Positions 7,808-18,000 of a stretch of DNA of 64,000 nt are shown in pieces (the stretch's first letter is position 1; every line of letters begins with the position of its first letter). A model generated the notes under the pieces. It made no database searches, had not been told where the DNA came from, and saw only the letters and a program-made list of their open reading frames with translations. Source of the DNA: Algibacter pacificus (lineage in GTDB: Bacteria; Bacteroidota; Bacteroidia; Flavobacteriales; Flavobacteriaceae). The stretch spans positions 1 to 64,000 of the forward strand of contig NZ_VOGY01000003.1 in the NCBI RefSeq assembly GCF_008033385.1, read 5' to 3'. The position numbers and the translations under genes are program-made.

Positions 7808-7881
7808 GGGGATGTAGCTCAGTTGGCTAGAGCGCTTGACTGGCAGTCAAGAGGTCGTCGGTTCGAATCCGATCTTCTCCA
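7808..7881 (+). tRNA. tRNA-Ala (anticodon GGC)
   Basis: A full cloverleaf can be drawn: acceptor GGGGATG / CTTCTCC, D arm GCTC...GAGC, anticodon stem CTTGA / TCAAG around loop CTGGCAG (anticodon GGC), T arm GTCGG-TTCGAAT-CCGAT and discriminator A73. The alanine identity pair G3:U70 is present. CCA is not encoded (ACTA follows). One acceptor position, U6 against U67, does not pair. A terminator follows at 7896. Confidence 0.93.
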
Positions 7882-7895
7882 CTAGTGATAGCAAG

Positions 7896-7921
7896 GCTTC
7901 CAAGACATTGGAAGCTTTTTT
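7896..7921 (+). terminator. Rho-independent terminator after tRNA-Ala
   Basis: Perfect 8-base stem GCTTCCAA / TTGGAAGC with loop GACA, followed by six T residues, 15 bases downstream of the tRNA. Confidence 0.85.
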
Positions 7922-8045
7922 ATTTTTTGAATTACATACTTTTTGCATATAAACTCTTCTATAATAATTTGCAACTTATTTTAATCTAGCTTTTTTAAAT
8001 AACCTTAGAACTACAGTATCCACAACAATTGTTATATCATTTTAT

Positions 8046-8474
8046 TTATGGCTTCAATTTATTTTCAATTTCTGGGTTTACTTGTTGCAATGCTCGAGCA
8101 AATTCATTTTTATCTTTTGGCGAAATTACAATAACGTCAAATTTACCATAAGTTAGTTCAATTCTGTCTAATGACGGGGCTGGCGACGACATTAAATTGC
8201 CGGTTTTAGCTACCGATTTAATCTTTTTTATATCAAAACGTTTGTGATATAAAAATCCGCATATTACTTCTAAAATACCACTTTCGGTAATAGTGTATTT
8301 GGTTGAAAAATTCAGATACAAACATAATCCATAAACCAAAAGAAAAATTCCGCCAACCGAAAGAACAGCTTCCAAGGGTTCACTTTTATATATCATATAT
8401 AAAATTATACCGCCAAAAAGTAACGTAAGAAATATGATGATTTCCGAGCCGAATTTTGATTTAAAAGTTTTCAT
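8046..8474 (-). CDS. Membrane protein with bacterial PH domain
   Basis: 142 residues: two membrane spans (about 10-28, IIIFLTLLFGGIILYMIY, and 35-54) followed by a soluble C-terminal domain with the pattern YTITESGILEVICGFLY, then IKKIKSVAKT, SLDRIELTYG and ISPKDKNEFARAL. This is the usual shape of the short bacterial PH domain proteins (bPH_6, YyaB-like), of unknown function. It stands alone between a terminator at 8551 and the tRNA, reading on the minus strand. No partner gene suggests a specific role. An orphan PH protein of this type is common in Flavobacteriaceae. Confidence 0.72.
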   Translation of the reverse strand: MKTFKSKFGSEIIIFLTLLFGGIILYMIYKSEPLEAVLSVGGIFLLVYGLCLYLNFSTKYTITESGILEVICGFLYHKRFDIKKIKSVAKTGNLMSSPAPSLDRIELTYGKFDVIVISPKDKNEFARALQQVNPEIENKLKP

Positions 8475-8550
8475 TGGATTCCAGTAGAGTTATGAGTTTT
8501 AAAAGTGCTGCAATATGTTTACATCCACTAAAATAACTATATAAAACTAA

Positions 8551-8579
8551 AAAAGGCGGTGATAAAAACCACTGCCTTT
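8551..8579 (-). terminator. Rho-independent terminator of the phosphatase gene
   Basis: On the minus strand AAAGGCAGTG pairs with CACCGCCTTT (one G-U pair) around a TTTTTAT loop and is followed by T residues, about 50 bases after the stop at 8628. Confidence 0.75.
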
Positions 8580-8627
8580 AATTTATTAATTTGGTAACGC
8601 TATTTTAGGGCGTCACAGCATTTAAAT

Positions 8628-10022
8628 TTACTTCTTTTCAAAATCTTTTTTCAACCGAATTGGACTGTCCGGCACTTTATTAATTAATGTCTTTTTTCCA
8701 TCTTTTTTAATAATTTCAAAAGCGTCGTAAAGTGTTCCTATTGGCGTATAAGCACCATAGTTTATCGTATCTTTAGTTACCGTAATTATTTGAAATAGCT
8801 GTGTATATTCCCCACGTCTAACCATCCATTCTTGATCTTTAGATTCGTACATTTTCGGTCCACTTACAGAAACGGCATATATGGTACCGGCATCTTCTAC
8901 TACAGTTAACCCTCTACCTTCATTCTCAGCATACCCTCGAGCATAGGTATGGTCGTGCCCTTGTAACACCAAATCCACTCCATATTTATCAATTAAAGGT
9001 TTTAAAGCTTCTCTAAGTTCTATGTTATCGCGCCCTTTTGCCGTAGAATAAATAGGGTAATGTGTTGTAATTGCAGTCCATTTTTTGGTATTAGATTGTA
9101 ATACAGAATCCAGCCATTTTATTTGAGCCTCACGGGCTTCCATACTTTCATCGAAACCTTCGCTATCAATAGAAATCACTTTCATATCCTGATAATCGAC
9201 AGCAAAACAGGTTTCTTTTAAAGCTTCTATAGGCCCATTTTCTGGTAATGTAAATTGAGGTCGCCATAGTGACGATAACACACCATCTCTATATTCATGG
9301 TTCCCCGGTGTCATTAAACTAGGTACCGTAGCGTGAATAAAACTTCCCGCATAAAACCATTCGCCCCACTCTAAATTGGCATCTCTATCGTTAATTAAAT
9401 CTCCAGCATGTAGCATAAAATCGACTTGTGGAAATTGACGATATGAATTACGAATTACTCGGGACCATAAGGATTTCACATGGTTTTGTGCATCTCCAAA
9501 ATAGATAAAACTAAAAGACGTTTCGTTTCCTACGTTAGCGGTTTTATATTGAAACCACTCACTCCAATATCCTTCGTTTTGCTCGCCGTTACCAACCCGG
9601 TAAACATAAGTGGTATTTGGGAGTAAACCATCAACCACCGCAGAATGATAGGTTGCTTTTACAAGAGGTTCGTTTCTATTTTGATTTTCAAATTTTTGAG
9701 ATGTAGCATTAACTTGTTTAACATCACGCAATAAAAATTCTGGGCCATCGGTGGCTAAAGCTATTTCAACAACACCTTTGGGCACTTGCTGATCTGTTCG
9801 CCAGTTTACAGCCAAAGTATGTGCCGCATCATTGGTGAGATTTGCAATAATACGATCGGGTGTGCTAGATGGAAATATTAATTTATGCGCTATTATAGAA
9901 TCAAACTCCGGATAATGTGTATGGGTGTGTTCAACACCGTTAGCATGGGTATGCTGCGCTTGTGCAGCAACACTAAACACAACCATAATCACTAAAACAA
10001 TAAAATACTTTTGCCTTTTCAT
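8628..10022 (-). CDS. Purple acid phosphatase-like metallophosphoesterase
   Basis: 464 residues with a signal peptide (ending VAAQAQ at about 23), a fibronectin-like N-terminal domain typical of purple acid phosphatases (TTYVYRVGNGEQN, WSEWFQYKT), and a calcineurin-like catalytic domain. The five metal motifs are visible in order: YFGDAQNH, HAGDLIND, TPGNHEYRDG, TTHYPIYS and LQGHDHTYARGY. It should hydrolyse phosphate esters in the periplasm or outside the cell. Just after the signal peptide lies a histidine-rich stretch, HTHANGVEHTHTH, unusual for the family. It is divergent from the GDPD gene at 10523 and near the SusC/SusD locus, so it may release phosphate from products made there (inference). 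Confidence 0.92.
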   Translation of the reverse strand: MKRQKYFIVLVIMVVFSVAAQAQHTHANGVEHTHTHYPEFDSIIAHKLIFPSSTPDRIIANLTNDAAHTLAVNWRTDQQVPKGVVEIALATDGPEFLLRDVKQVNATSQKFENQNRNEPLVKATYHSAVVDGLLPNTTYVYRVGNGEQNEGYWSEWFQYKTANVGNETSFSFIYFGDAQNHVKSLWSRVIRNSYRQFPQVDFMLHAGDLINDRDANLEWGEWFYAGSFIHATVPSLMTPGNHEYRDGVLSSLWRPQFTLPENGPIEALKETCFAVDYQDMKVISIDSEGFDESMEAREAQIKWLDSVLQSNTKKWTAITTHYPIYSTAKGRDNIELREALKPLIDKYGVDLVLQGHDHTYARGYAENEGRGLTVVEDAGTIYAVSVSGPKMYESKDQEWMVRRGEYTQLFQIITVTKDTINYGAYTPIGTLYDAFEIIKKDGKKTLINKVPDSPIRLKKDFEKK

Positions 10023-10040
10023 TTTAATTTATTTTTAGCT

Positions 10041-10048
10041 CAAAACTA
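10041..10048 (-). promoter_or_regulatory. -7 box TAGTTTTG of the phosphatase gene
   Basis: On the minus strand TAGTTTTG matches TAnnTTTG and lies 18 bases before the ATG at 10022. Confidence 0.5.
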
Positions 10049-10522
10049 TTTTATTACTATTATAAAATCTATATCCCTACATCAACTAATTATTAAATAT
10101 AACCGACCCCATAAAACTTTAAAAAAACACACATGACGCCTTATTAAAAATATTACAGTCATTTAATTAATTCGTGACATAAACTTAAACTAAACATTAA
10201 AATAATTATTTAGTATTGATTTTTTGAATTAAGTCCTCAACCAATGCAATTCGTTTAAAAAAAATAATTTCAATATTTCATAAATCACACTGTCTTTAAA
10301 CAGATTTTTAAATACCATATAAATCTTGATCGCTTCATATAAAAAAACACCTAAATTCATTAAATGGGTTTAAGTATCATACAACACAAATAAGATTTAA
10401 TATTATGGTTATTCTTTATTCAACTTTATTTGTGTTTCAAGAAACAGAACAATAGTTTTTAGTATCAACAATAGATAGCATCAAAAAAAAATGCCCTATT
10501 AAAACTTTTAAAAGCACACAAC
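10049..10522. other. Intergenic region between divergent phosphatase and GDPD genes
   Basis: About 470 very AT-rich bases with no plausible ORF. The only local structure I see is the spaced palindrome TGTTTC-AA-GAAACA at 10433-10446, roughly 80 bases before the GDPD start, which could be an operator. No canonical TAnnTTTG box is visible for the plus-strand gene. Confidence 0.4.
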
Positions 10523-11341
10523 ATGAAAAAAAACAGATCCTTTATTAGAGCCATTTTATTCTTTATTTCTTTTATAATTTTTAATACTTCAGTACTTGGT
10601 CAATCAGAAATGTTACCATCAAAAGGTATTTGCGCACATCGCGGTGCCAACGCCACCCATCCAGAAAACACTATTTCAGCCTTTAAAGAAGCTGTACGCT
10701 TAGGGGCACAAATGATTGAGTTCGATGTGCAACTTACCAAAGACAACCAGCTTATCATCATGCACGATGCTACAGTAGATAGAACCACCAATGGTACAGG
10801 CAAAGTATCCGATTTAACTTTTAATGAAATTCGACAACTCGACGCCGGCGCATGGAAATCTAAAGCGTTTACTGGCGAAAAAGTACCAACGCTGCAAGAA
10901 GTCCTTCAAATCATGCCGAAAACTATATGGCTTAATGTCCATTTAAAAGGCTCTAAAAAAGCAGGACTAATAACAGCCGAAACTATCGTTACCGAAAACA
11001 GAATACTGCAGGCCGTAGTTGCTGGTGGAAAACAAGCGACTAAAATCATAAAGCGGCTATATCCAGGTATTAAAACTTGCAATATGACCCGTTTATCTTC
11101 TCGTGCCAATTACATCAACGAAACCATAAAAAGGAAGGACTATTTTATTCAAATAAAAAGTAGCAGAGATGATGAAAACATGTTAGCTGATATTAAGAAA
11201 CTCAAAGAAAATGGCATTCACATCAATTATTTTCATTCAGAAAAAGAAACTCAAGTACAAGAATTATTAGATGCAGGAGTAGATTTTATTTTAACCGATA
11301 ATTTAGCGGTTATGCTGGAGGCCTTTTCTAACACAAACTAA
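10523..11341 (+). CDS. Secreted glycerophosphodiester phosphodiesterase (GDPD)
   Basis: 272 residues: signal peptide (hydrophobic core at 9-24, about 27 residues in all) and a single GDPD TIM-barrel domain. Catalytic and metal residues are visible: H39 and R40 in AHRGAN, then HPENTISAF, E66 and D68 in IEFDVQ, and H81 in MHDATVDRTTNG. The usual later E-x-K metal ligand segment is LNVHLKG here, as in a recognisable subgroup. The enzyme cleaves glycerophosphodiesters to glycerol-3-phosphate and an alcohol, here in the periplasm. A second GDPD domain occurs at 19871, fused to GH16, which makes phosphodiester cleavage a theme of this region. It is divergent from the phosphatase at 8628. Confidence 0.92.
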   Translation: MKKNRSFIRAILFFISFIIFNTSVLGQSEMLPSKGICAHRGANATHPENTISAFKEAVRLGAQMIEFDVQLTKDNQLIIMHDATVDRTTNGTGKVSDLTFNEIRQLDAGAWKSKAFTGEKVPTLQEVLQIMPKTIWLNVHLKGSKKAGLITAETIVTENRILQAVVAGGKQATKIIKRLYPGIKTCNMTRLSSRANYINETIKRKDYFIQIKSSRDDENMLADIKKLKENGIHINYFHSEKETQVQELLDAGVDFILTDNLAVMLEAFSNTN

Positions 11342-11412
11342 CCGCTTACTAAAAATAGTTTTTAGATATATTCCGCTTATATTTACCCATAATAGAACAA
11401 AACCCCAAAAGA

Positions 11413-11868
11413 ATGAACTTCAGAAAAGCAACAGAACAAGATGTGTCATCCATTATAAAAATGATGGCCGATGATATCCTTGGAAAATCGAGAGAAAACT
11501 TTCAAACCCCTTTACCTATTGCCTATTATAATGCCTTTAAAAAAATAGACTCCGATGACAATCAAGAACTTATTGTTCTCGAAAACGAAAATCTTGAGAT
11601 TATAGGAACACTCCAATTAACCTTTATTCAATATCTTTCTTATGTTGGCAAAAGTAGAGCACAAATAGAAAATGTATTTATTAGAAAAGACAAAAGAGGA
11701 CTTGGCATAGGAAAAACCATGTTTAAATGGGCCATAAATAGAGCCAAAGAAAAAAACGCCCACTTAATACAACTCACCAGCGACAAACAACGACCAAGAG
11801 CTATTAAATTTTACGAAAACCTAGGATTTAAAGCTACGCACGAAGGCATGAAACTTCACTTTGAATAA
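11413..11868 (+). CDS. GNAT family N-acetyltransferase
   Basis: 151 residues with the GNAT fold: N-terminal FRKATEQDVSSIIKMM, beta strands 4-5 around residues 80-110 and the acetyl-CoA pyrophosphate-binding motif A (RKDKRGLGIGKTMFKWAI at about 93-110, containing R-x-x-G-x-G/A). The C-terminal AIKFYENLGFKATHEGMKL is the usual GNAT ending and resembles amino-group acetyltransferases. The substrate cannot be inferred. It lies 71 bases after the GDPD gene and just upstream of the sensor-regulator, with no sign that it works with the polysaccharide locus. Confidence 0.9.
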   Translation: MNFRKATEQDVSSIIKMMADDILGKSRENFQTPLPIAYYNAFKKIDSDDNQELIVLENENLEIIGTLQLTFIQYLSYVGKSRAQIENVFIRKDKRGLGIGKTMFKWAINRAKEKNAHLIQLTSDKQRPRAIKFYENLGFKATHEGMKLHFE

Positions 11869-11911
11869 AAAAAAGCAAACCTTTAATTATAGAATGATTA
11901 CCTTTTCATTT

Positions 11912-11919
11912 TACATTTG
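11912..11919 (+). promoter_or_regulatory. -7 box TACATTTG of the regulator gene
   Basis: TACATTTG lies 33 bases before the ATG at 11953. An alternative upstream TTG start at 11917 would fall inside this box, which supports 11953 as the real start. Confidence 0.6.
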
Positions 11920-11952
11920 TTTTTAATTATTTTTAGAATTTTTTATTTTACA

Positions 11953-14712
11953 ATGAAAATTTTTATTCATTTATTTATATTCCTTTTCACACTGTTAACT
12001 CTAGCCCAAGAGTTACCTCCCATTGTAAAATTTACAACCGACCACTATTCTGCAGGTAATCAAAACTGGATGATTTCGCAAGATGAAAACCAAAATATCT
12101 ATGTGGCCAACAACGACGGATTATTAGTATACAATGGCGCCGAATGGCAAACCTATCCATCACCAAACAAAAGTATTATAAGAGCCGTAAATGTTATTGG
12201 AAATAAAATATACACGGGCTGCTATGCCGATTTTGGGTTTTGGAAAAAAAACACATTTAACACACTAACGTACACATCGTTAACCAAAAAACTTGAATCT
12301 ACAACTTTTAAAGACGATCATGTTTGGAATATTATTGAGCACAATGAATGGGTTATTTTTCAAACTAGTAAAGCGCTCTATTTTTACAACACGGTCAAAA
12401 AAACATTTAAAACCATTTCGTCCACTAATAGTATTTATAAAATATTCAAAGTAAAAAATAAAATATACTACCATGTAGCCAATGAAGGTATCTATGCAGT
12501 TGAAAATGGAAAACCCAAACGTATTGCAACAGATCGTGTTTTACAAACAGATCGTGTTATAAGCATTTTCGATAACCAACAAAGCTTAGGGATTATTACG
12601 CGAAGTTCAGGGTTTTTCAATTTAACAAATCAAGAATTAACAGCTTGGAACATGACTACAGATTCTTTGCTAAATGAAGTTGATATTTTTAGTAGTATTC
12701 AGTTAGAAGATAAAAGCTTTATTCTAGGAACTATATCTGATGGACTCATTCATTTAAACGCAAATGGCGATTTAAACTATCAAATTACTCAAAAAAAAGG
12801 ACTTACCAACAACACGGTTTTATCACTTTTTGAAGATAAAAAGCACCATGTTTGGGCAGGCTTAGATAACGGAATTAATTGCATCAATGTAAAGTCGCCA
12901 GTAAAAACATTTATAGATTATCAAGGCGATTTAGGCACCGTTTACACCACACGCGTTTTTAAAAACAACTTATATATTGGTACAAACCAAGGATTATTTT
13001 ACCGAAAATTACAAGATGTTAATGCCTCTTTTAAATTTATTAAAGGTACGGCAGGACAAGTTTGGGAGCTTTATATTTTTAACAACCAGTATTTATTTTG
13101 TGGCCATCATTTTGGAACTTTCTTAATTGAAGATAATACGGCTAAAAAAATAAACAATACCCTTGGCGCTTGGGCGTTTAAACCCATTCCAAACCACAGT
13201 AATTTATTACTACAAGGAAATTATAGCGGACTTTTAATTCTTGAAAATACAAATGGAAATTGGACATTTAGAAATAAAATTAAAGGTTTCGAAAACTCAT
13301 CCAGATATTTTGAAATAAACCACCTAAACCAAGTTTGGCTAAACCACGAATACAAAGGTGTTTTTAAATTAAAGCTTAATGATGCTTTAACCAAAGTAAT
13401 TCAACTCGACCAGGTAGAAAGCTTGCCTTTTGGCGAAAATTCTAGCCTAATAAGCTATAAAAATAAGGTGCTTTATACTTCGAAAAAAGGCGTTTATAGT
13501 TATAATCAATCTGTTAAAAAATTTCAAAAAGACACCATATTAAGTCAAATTATTACCGAAAATCATCAGCCTGCTGGACGAGTAATAACAGATCGTGCTG
13601 GCAAATTATGGGTATTTTCTCCAAACCAAATGAGCTACATAACAAACGATGATGTTACTAACCAACCCATCATTAACAACATACCCATTCCTTTGCAACT
13701 TCGAAAAGGAATTTCAGGATTTGAAAACATGTCTTTTATCCCCCCTGCCTTGTATATGCTTGGCACCTCAAATGGCTATATTACTTTAGATTTAAATAAA
13801 GTACAAAAAAAAACAGAAAACTCCGTCTATATAAATAGTATAACCTTAAAGACTATTGAAGACAAACTAGCGCCTCAAATTTTATATTCTCATGGTGAAT
13901 TTAAGTACAAATATGGCATGATAACTTTTAACTATGCCTCCCCAGAATACGAAAAATATCTCGACGTAAAATACCAGTATATGCTCGAAGGGCAGGCTAA
14001 TAAATGGAGTAAATGGACCACACAACCACAAGTTACTTTCGAGAATTTAACCTTTGGAAACTACACCTTTAAAGTTAGAGCTAAAATTGGGAACAACTTA
14101 ACTAAAAACACAGCAACTTATAGTTTTACAGTAAATCGCCCCTGGTATTTTACTTACACTGCTTTAGCTATTTACTTTCTTTTACTTATAGTCATCGTTT
14201 TTATAACCCATAAAGCATACAAACGCCACTACAATAAAAAATTCGAAAAAGAACAGATGGAAAGCGAACAGCTTATTATGCAGATGAAAAATGAAAAACT
14301 AAACCAAGATATTGAAAGTAAAAATAGAGAACTCGCTATTTCTACCATGAGTATTATTAAAAAAAATAAAGTTTTAAACAAGATTAAAAAAGAAATTAAA
14401 AATAAAGACAACATTGCGGCCATAAAACTCATTGACAATAATATAAATAATAATAAAGATTGGTCCTTTTTTGAGAAAGCTTTTAATAATGCTGATAAAG
14501 ATTTCTTTGAAAAAATTAAAACAAAGCACCCAGATTTAACCCCAAACGATTTACGTTTTTGTGCTTATTTAAGACTTAATTTATCATCTAAAGAAATGGC
14601 GCCTCTTTTAAACATTTCAACTAAAAGTGTCGAAACAAAACGTTACCGTTTACGCAAAAAATTAGGTTTAGACCGCGATGACAGTCTAGTTAACTATATG
14701 TTAAAGTTTTAG
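11953..14712 (+). CDS. Membrane-spanning sensor with beta-propeller, Y_Y_Y and LuxR-type HTH
   Basis: 919 residues from the ATG at 11953. Order of parts: signal peptide or anchor (MKIFIHLFIFLFTLL); about 600 residues of periplasmic beta-propeller repeats of the Reg_prop type (VWNIIEHNEW, VWAGLDNGIN); a Y_Y_Y domain (YKYGMITFNYASPEY, YMLEGQANKWSKW); one membrane span (LAIYFLLLIVIVFI, about 740-755); a coiled-coil linker; and a C-terminal LuxR-like helix-turn-helix (LTPNDLRFCAYLRLNLSSKE, LLNISTKSVETKRYRLRKKL). It lacks kinase and receiver domains, so it is a one-component relative of hybrid sensors. Its place directly before susC suggests that it senses the locus substrate and activates the locus. 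Confidence 0.88.
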   Translation: MKIFIHLFIFLFTLLTLAQELPPIVKFTTDHYSAGNQNWMISQDENQNIYVANNDGLLVYNGAEWQTYPSPNKSIIRAVNVIGNKIYTGCYADFGFWKKNTFNTLTYTSLTKKLESTTFKDDHVWNIIEHNEWVIFQTSKALYFYNTVKKTFKTISSTNSIYKIFKVKNKIYYHVANEGIYAVENGKPKRIATDRVLQTDRVISIFDNQQSLGIITRSSGFFNLTNQELTAWNMTTDSLLNEVDIFSSIQLEDKSFILGTISDGLIHLNANGDLNYQITQKKGLTNNTVLSLFEDKKHHVWAGLDNGINCINVKSPVKTFIDYQGDLGTVYTTRVFKNNLYIGTNQGLFYRKLQDVNASFKFIKGTAGQVWELYIFNNQYLFCGHHFGTFLIEDNTAKKINNTLGAWAFKPIPNHSNLLLQGNYSGLLILENTNGNWTFRNKIKGFENSSRYFEINHLNQVWLNHEYKGVFKLKLNDALTKVIQLDQVESLPFGENSSLISYKNKVLYTSKKGVYSYNQSVKKFQKDTILSQIITENHQPAGRVITDRAGKLWVFSPNQMSYITNDDVTNQPIINNIPIPLQLRKGISGFENMSFIPPALYMLGTSNGYITLDLNKVQKKTENSVYINSITLKTIEDKLAPQILYSHGEFKYKYGMITFNYASPEYEKYLDVKYQYMLEGQANKWSKWTTQPQVTFENLTFGNYTFKVRAKIGNNLTKNTATYSFTVNRPWYFTYTALAIYFLLLIVIVFITHKAYKRHYNKKFEKEQMESEQLIMQMKNEKLNQDIESKNRELAISTMSIIKKNKVLNKIKKEIKNKDNIAAIKLIDNNINNNKDWSFFEKAFNNADKDFFEKIKTKHPDLTPNDLRFCAYLRLNLSSKEMAPLLNISTKSVETKRYRLRKKLGLDRDDSLVNYMLKF

Positions 14713-14977
14713 TAACATTACAACCCCCTTTTTCACCACAACATTACCACTACAACAGCTGGAACCTCCTTATTTTATTGACTTACTGTTTGTTTTTTTT
14801 TAAAACATTGTTTAACCGTTTTTACAAGTGGTTCCCGTCGAGATTAGTTGTTTTTTACATTGAATTAATACCATGTTCGTTTTTTATCGGCACTAAAAAA
14901 CTACAGCCTTATTACGCCTCCATATTAAGTTTACATAGACTTAATTTTATTTCTGAGTTAAAAATTTAATCAAGTTT
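14713..14977. other. Intergenic region upstream of susC
   Basis: About 265 bases between the regulator and the susC promoter. The only open frame here (63 codons at 14778) reads as non-coding, with no recognisable protein. No clear hairpin or repeat is visible. It is the natural place for the regulator's binding site, which I cannot define. Confidence 0.4.
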
Positions 14978-14985
14978 TAATTTTG
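14978..14985 (+). promoter_or_regulatory. -7 box TAATTTTG of susC
   Basis: TAATTTTG fits TAnnTTTG and lies 25 bases upstream of the susC ATG at 15011. No good -33 TTG is seen, in keeping with a promoter that needs an activator. Confidence 0.5.
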
Positions 14986-15010
14986 ACACCAAACTTAAAA
15001 CAATATTTTT

Positions 15011-18000
15011 ATGAAACTAAAACGATGTAATCAAAAAACAAAAACACTACTGTGTACACTGTTTTTGTTTGTGGCTACAATGTCGATGACACAAGCTCAA
15101 AATATAATAAACGGAATCGTACTAGACGAAACAGGAACACCTTTACCTGGCGCTTCAGTAATTCTAAAAGGAACTAATAATGGAACCTCCACCGATTTTG
15201 ATGGTAAGTTTTCCATAAATGTAACAAAAGATGATACTATTTTAGAAGTATCCTACGTTGGCTATATCACTAAAGATGTTGCTATTTCTAACACTCCTAT
15301 AACTATTAAACTACAACCAGATATTAAAGCTCTGGATGAAGTTGTAGTAACAGCCTTAGGAATAAAAAGGGAACAAAAAGCACTAGGCTATTCAGTACAA
15401 GAAATTAGTGGAGAAACTATTCAAAAAGTTTCTGGTGTAGATGTAGGAACCTCTCTTTCTGGTAAAGTGGCAGGGCTTTTAGTAAACAACTCTACAGATT
15501 TTAACACTGCCCCTGAAATCACTATTAGAGGAGAAGAACCGTTATTAGTTATAGATGGTATTGCATACCAAAATAGAACACTAAGCGATATTTCTTCAGA
15601 AGATATTGAATCTATGTCTGTATTAAAAGGTGCTACCGCATCGGCATTATATGGTTTTCGCGGTGCTAATGGCGCTATTTTAATTACATCAAAAAATGGA
15701 AGCACTGGTAAAAATGGTTTTAGTGTAGATTTAACAACCAACACTATGTTTTCTGCTGGGTTTTTGGCCATTCCGGAAAGACAAAATATTTATGGTCGTG
15801 GCACCAACAACACCTATAACATTAACCAAGACCAATCTTGGGGACAAGTTATGGATGGTTCTATTCAAACACAATGGGACCCAATCGCTAAAGAATTTAG
15901 AGACTTTGAATATATAGCAAGAGGAAAAAACAATTTTAAAAACTTTTTAGAACAAGGTTATATTACTAATAACAACATTAGTATAGCCTTTAAGGAAGAT
16001 AAAATAGCCTTAAGAAGTTCGCTAAATTGGATTGAACAAAAAGGACAATATCCTAATTCTAAATTAAACAAGTTCACCTATTCTTTTGGAGGTGATGTTA
16101 ATTTAGATAAATTTAAACTAAGTTCTAACCTATCATATTCTAAAAGAGAATCGCCAAATATGGGTTCTAACGGTTATACATCCTACGATCCTATGTATTC
16201 TTTATTAATTTGGAGCCCTATGGATTGGGATGTGCGTGATTATAAAGATAACTATTGGTTAATTCCTGGAGAACTACAAAATAACCATTATGGATACGAT
16301 TTTGAGAACAATAAATACAGTGGAAAAAACCAAAACACGCCGTATTTTGATAGATATCAAAAAATAAATGAAGTTTCTCGAGATATCTTTAATGCCGATT
16401 TATCAATGAATTACGATATCAGTAATTGGTTAAAAGCAACCGTACGCTCTGGTTTAGATTTTTATGTAGATCGTGGGCAACTTAGAGTATCTAAAGGATC
16501 TTACACCTCTACCGGAAACACCTCGGTACCAGGAACATCTTCCACATGGAATGGCTCTAGAACTGGAGCCTACGTAACAGGAAAAAGTCAAGGTTTCAGT
16601 ATTAATAATGATTTATTACTTTCTGGATCACAAAAACTTTTAGACAATAAACTTGAAGTAGAATACCTTACTGGTGGAACCATTTATTACCAAAGAAACG
16701 ATAATTTAAATGCAAGTACTTCTGGAGGAATTTCTATTCCAGAGTTTTTCTCACTAAACGCCTCGGTTAACCCCGCTGTGGTAAACGAAAGTATAACTCA
16801 ACAACAGGTAAACTCTGTATTTGGACGTTTAGGTATATCATGGAACAAATTAATTTATGCAGATATTACAGCACGTAACGACTGGAGTTCTACACTAACA
16901 GGTCCAGGAGTTGAGGGGTCTAAAAAATCTTATTTTTACCCATCCTTTTCTGGAAGCTTTGTCGTTTCAGAATTAATAAAAGAATCTACAAGAGACTGGC
17001 TAGATTTATTAAAGATAAGAAGTTCATGGACAAAATCTAAAAAACCAGCAGGCATCTATGATATTAATAGTGTTTTTAACACATCACCAGGTACTTGGAA
17101 TGGTTTAAATGGCGCTAGCGCTCCTAATAATTTATATAATTTGTCTAGCATTAGCCCAGAAAGTGCAAATACTTTAGAAATGGGATTACAAGCTATGTTT
17201 CTAAAAAAACGCTTAACAGTTGATGTATCTTACTACAAGAAACACATGTACGATTTTTTACAAACAGGTGCTCTATCGGCAACCTCAGGATACACAGGAG
17301 TAGTACTTAATAAAGACGATGAAATAGATCGTAAAGGTTGGGAAGTCGCTGTTAGTGGAACCCCTATAAAAACAGACAATCTACAATGGAATCTTGGCCT
17401 TAACTGGTCAACATACAAAGATGTTTATGCCAAAATAGACCAAACTTATACTCAAAACGATAGCAAACCTTGGATTAAAGTAGGCGAACGTACCGATCAT
17501 TATGTAGGTAAAGATTTCATGACCGCTCCAGGCACTAACGATTATGTTTACAGCAATGGTAGAATTGTAAAAAACCCATATAATACCGTTTTTGGTTACG
17601 CTAACCCAGATTGGATATGGGGAGCAAACTCGACATTAACTTATAAAAATTTAAGTTTATTTATATCTTTTGATGGTTTAGTTGGTGGTCTTTCTAGCTC
17701 TAGAACTGAAAGTTATATGTGGCAATCGGGTGTACATCCAGATTCTGCAACGCCAGAAAGAGCATTAGACGTAGCGACACCAGGATCTTCAAATTATATT
17801 GGTGAAGGCGTTATGGTTACTAGCGGAACGGTTGAGTTTGATACCGATGGCACTATACTTAGCGATACCCGTGTTTTTGAAACCAATACTGTAGCAACCA
17901 CTTATTTAAGAGCCGTTAAAGATTTACACGCCAGTAGCGCATGGGGTGGCACAGGAACTACAACCGATGCTTTTTCAAGAACCTATCTTAAGTTACGAGA

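Noticed and set aside
8593-8616. GTAACGC...GCGTCAC hairpin resembling one end of the structured repeat
   Set aside because: Only about 15 bases resemble the repeat end, the stem has a mismatch and the conserved AAAGCCCGACC block is missing; it may be a remnant, but the evidence is too thin.
11917-11952. Upstream TTG start adding 12 residues to the sensor-regulator
   Set aside because: The TTG lies inside the -7 box TACATTTG, and the ATG at 11953 begins a normal signal peptide.
14778-14969. 63-codon plus-strand ORF between the regulator and susC
   Set aside because: It has no recognisable motif, lies in the promoter region of susC, and its composition (runs of F and odd C/H/R use) looks non-coding.
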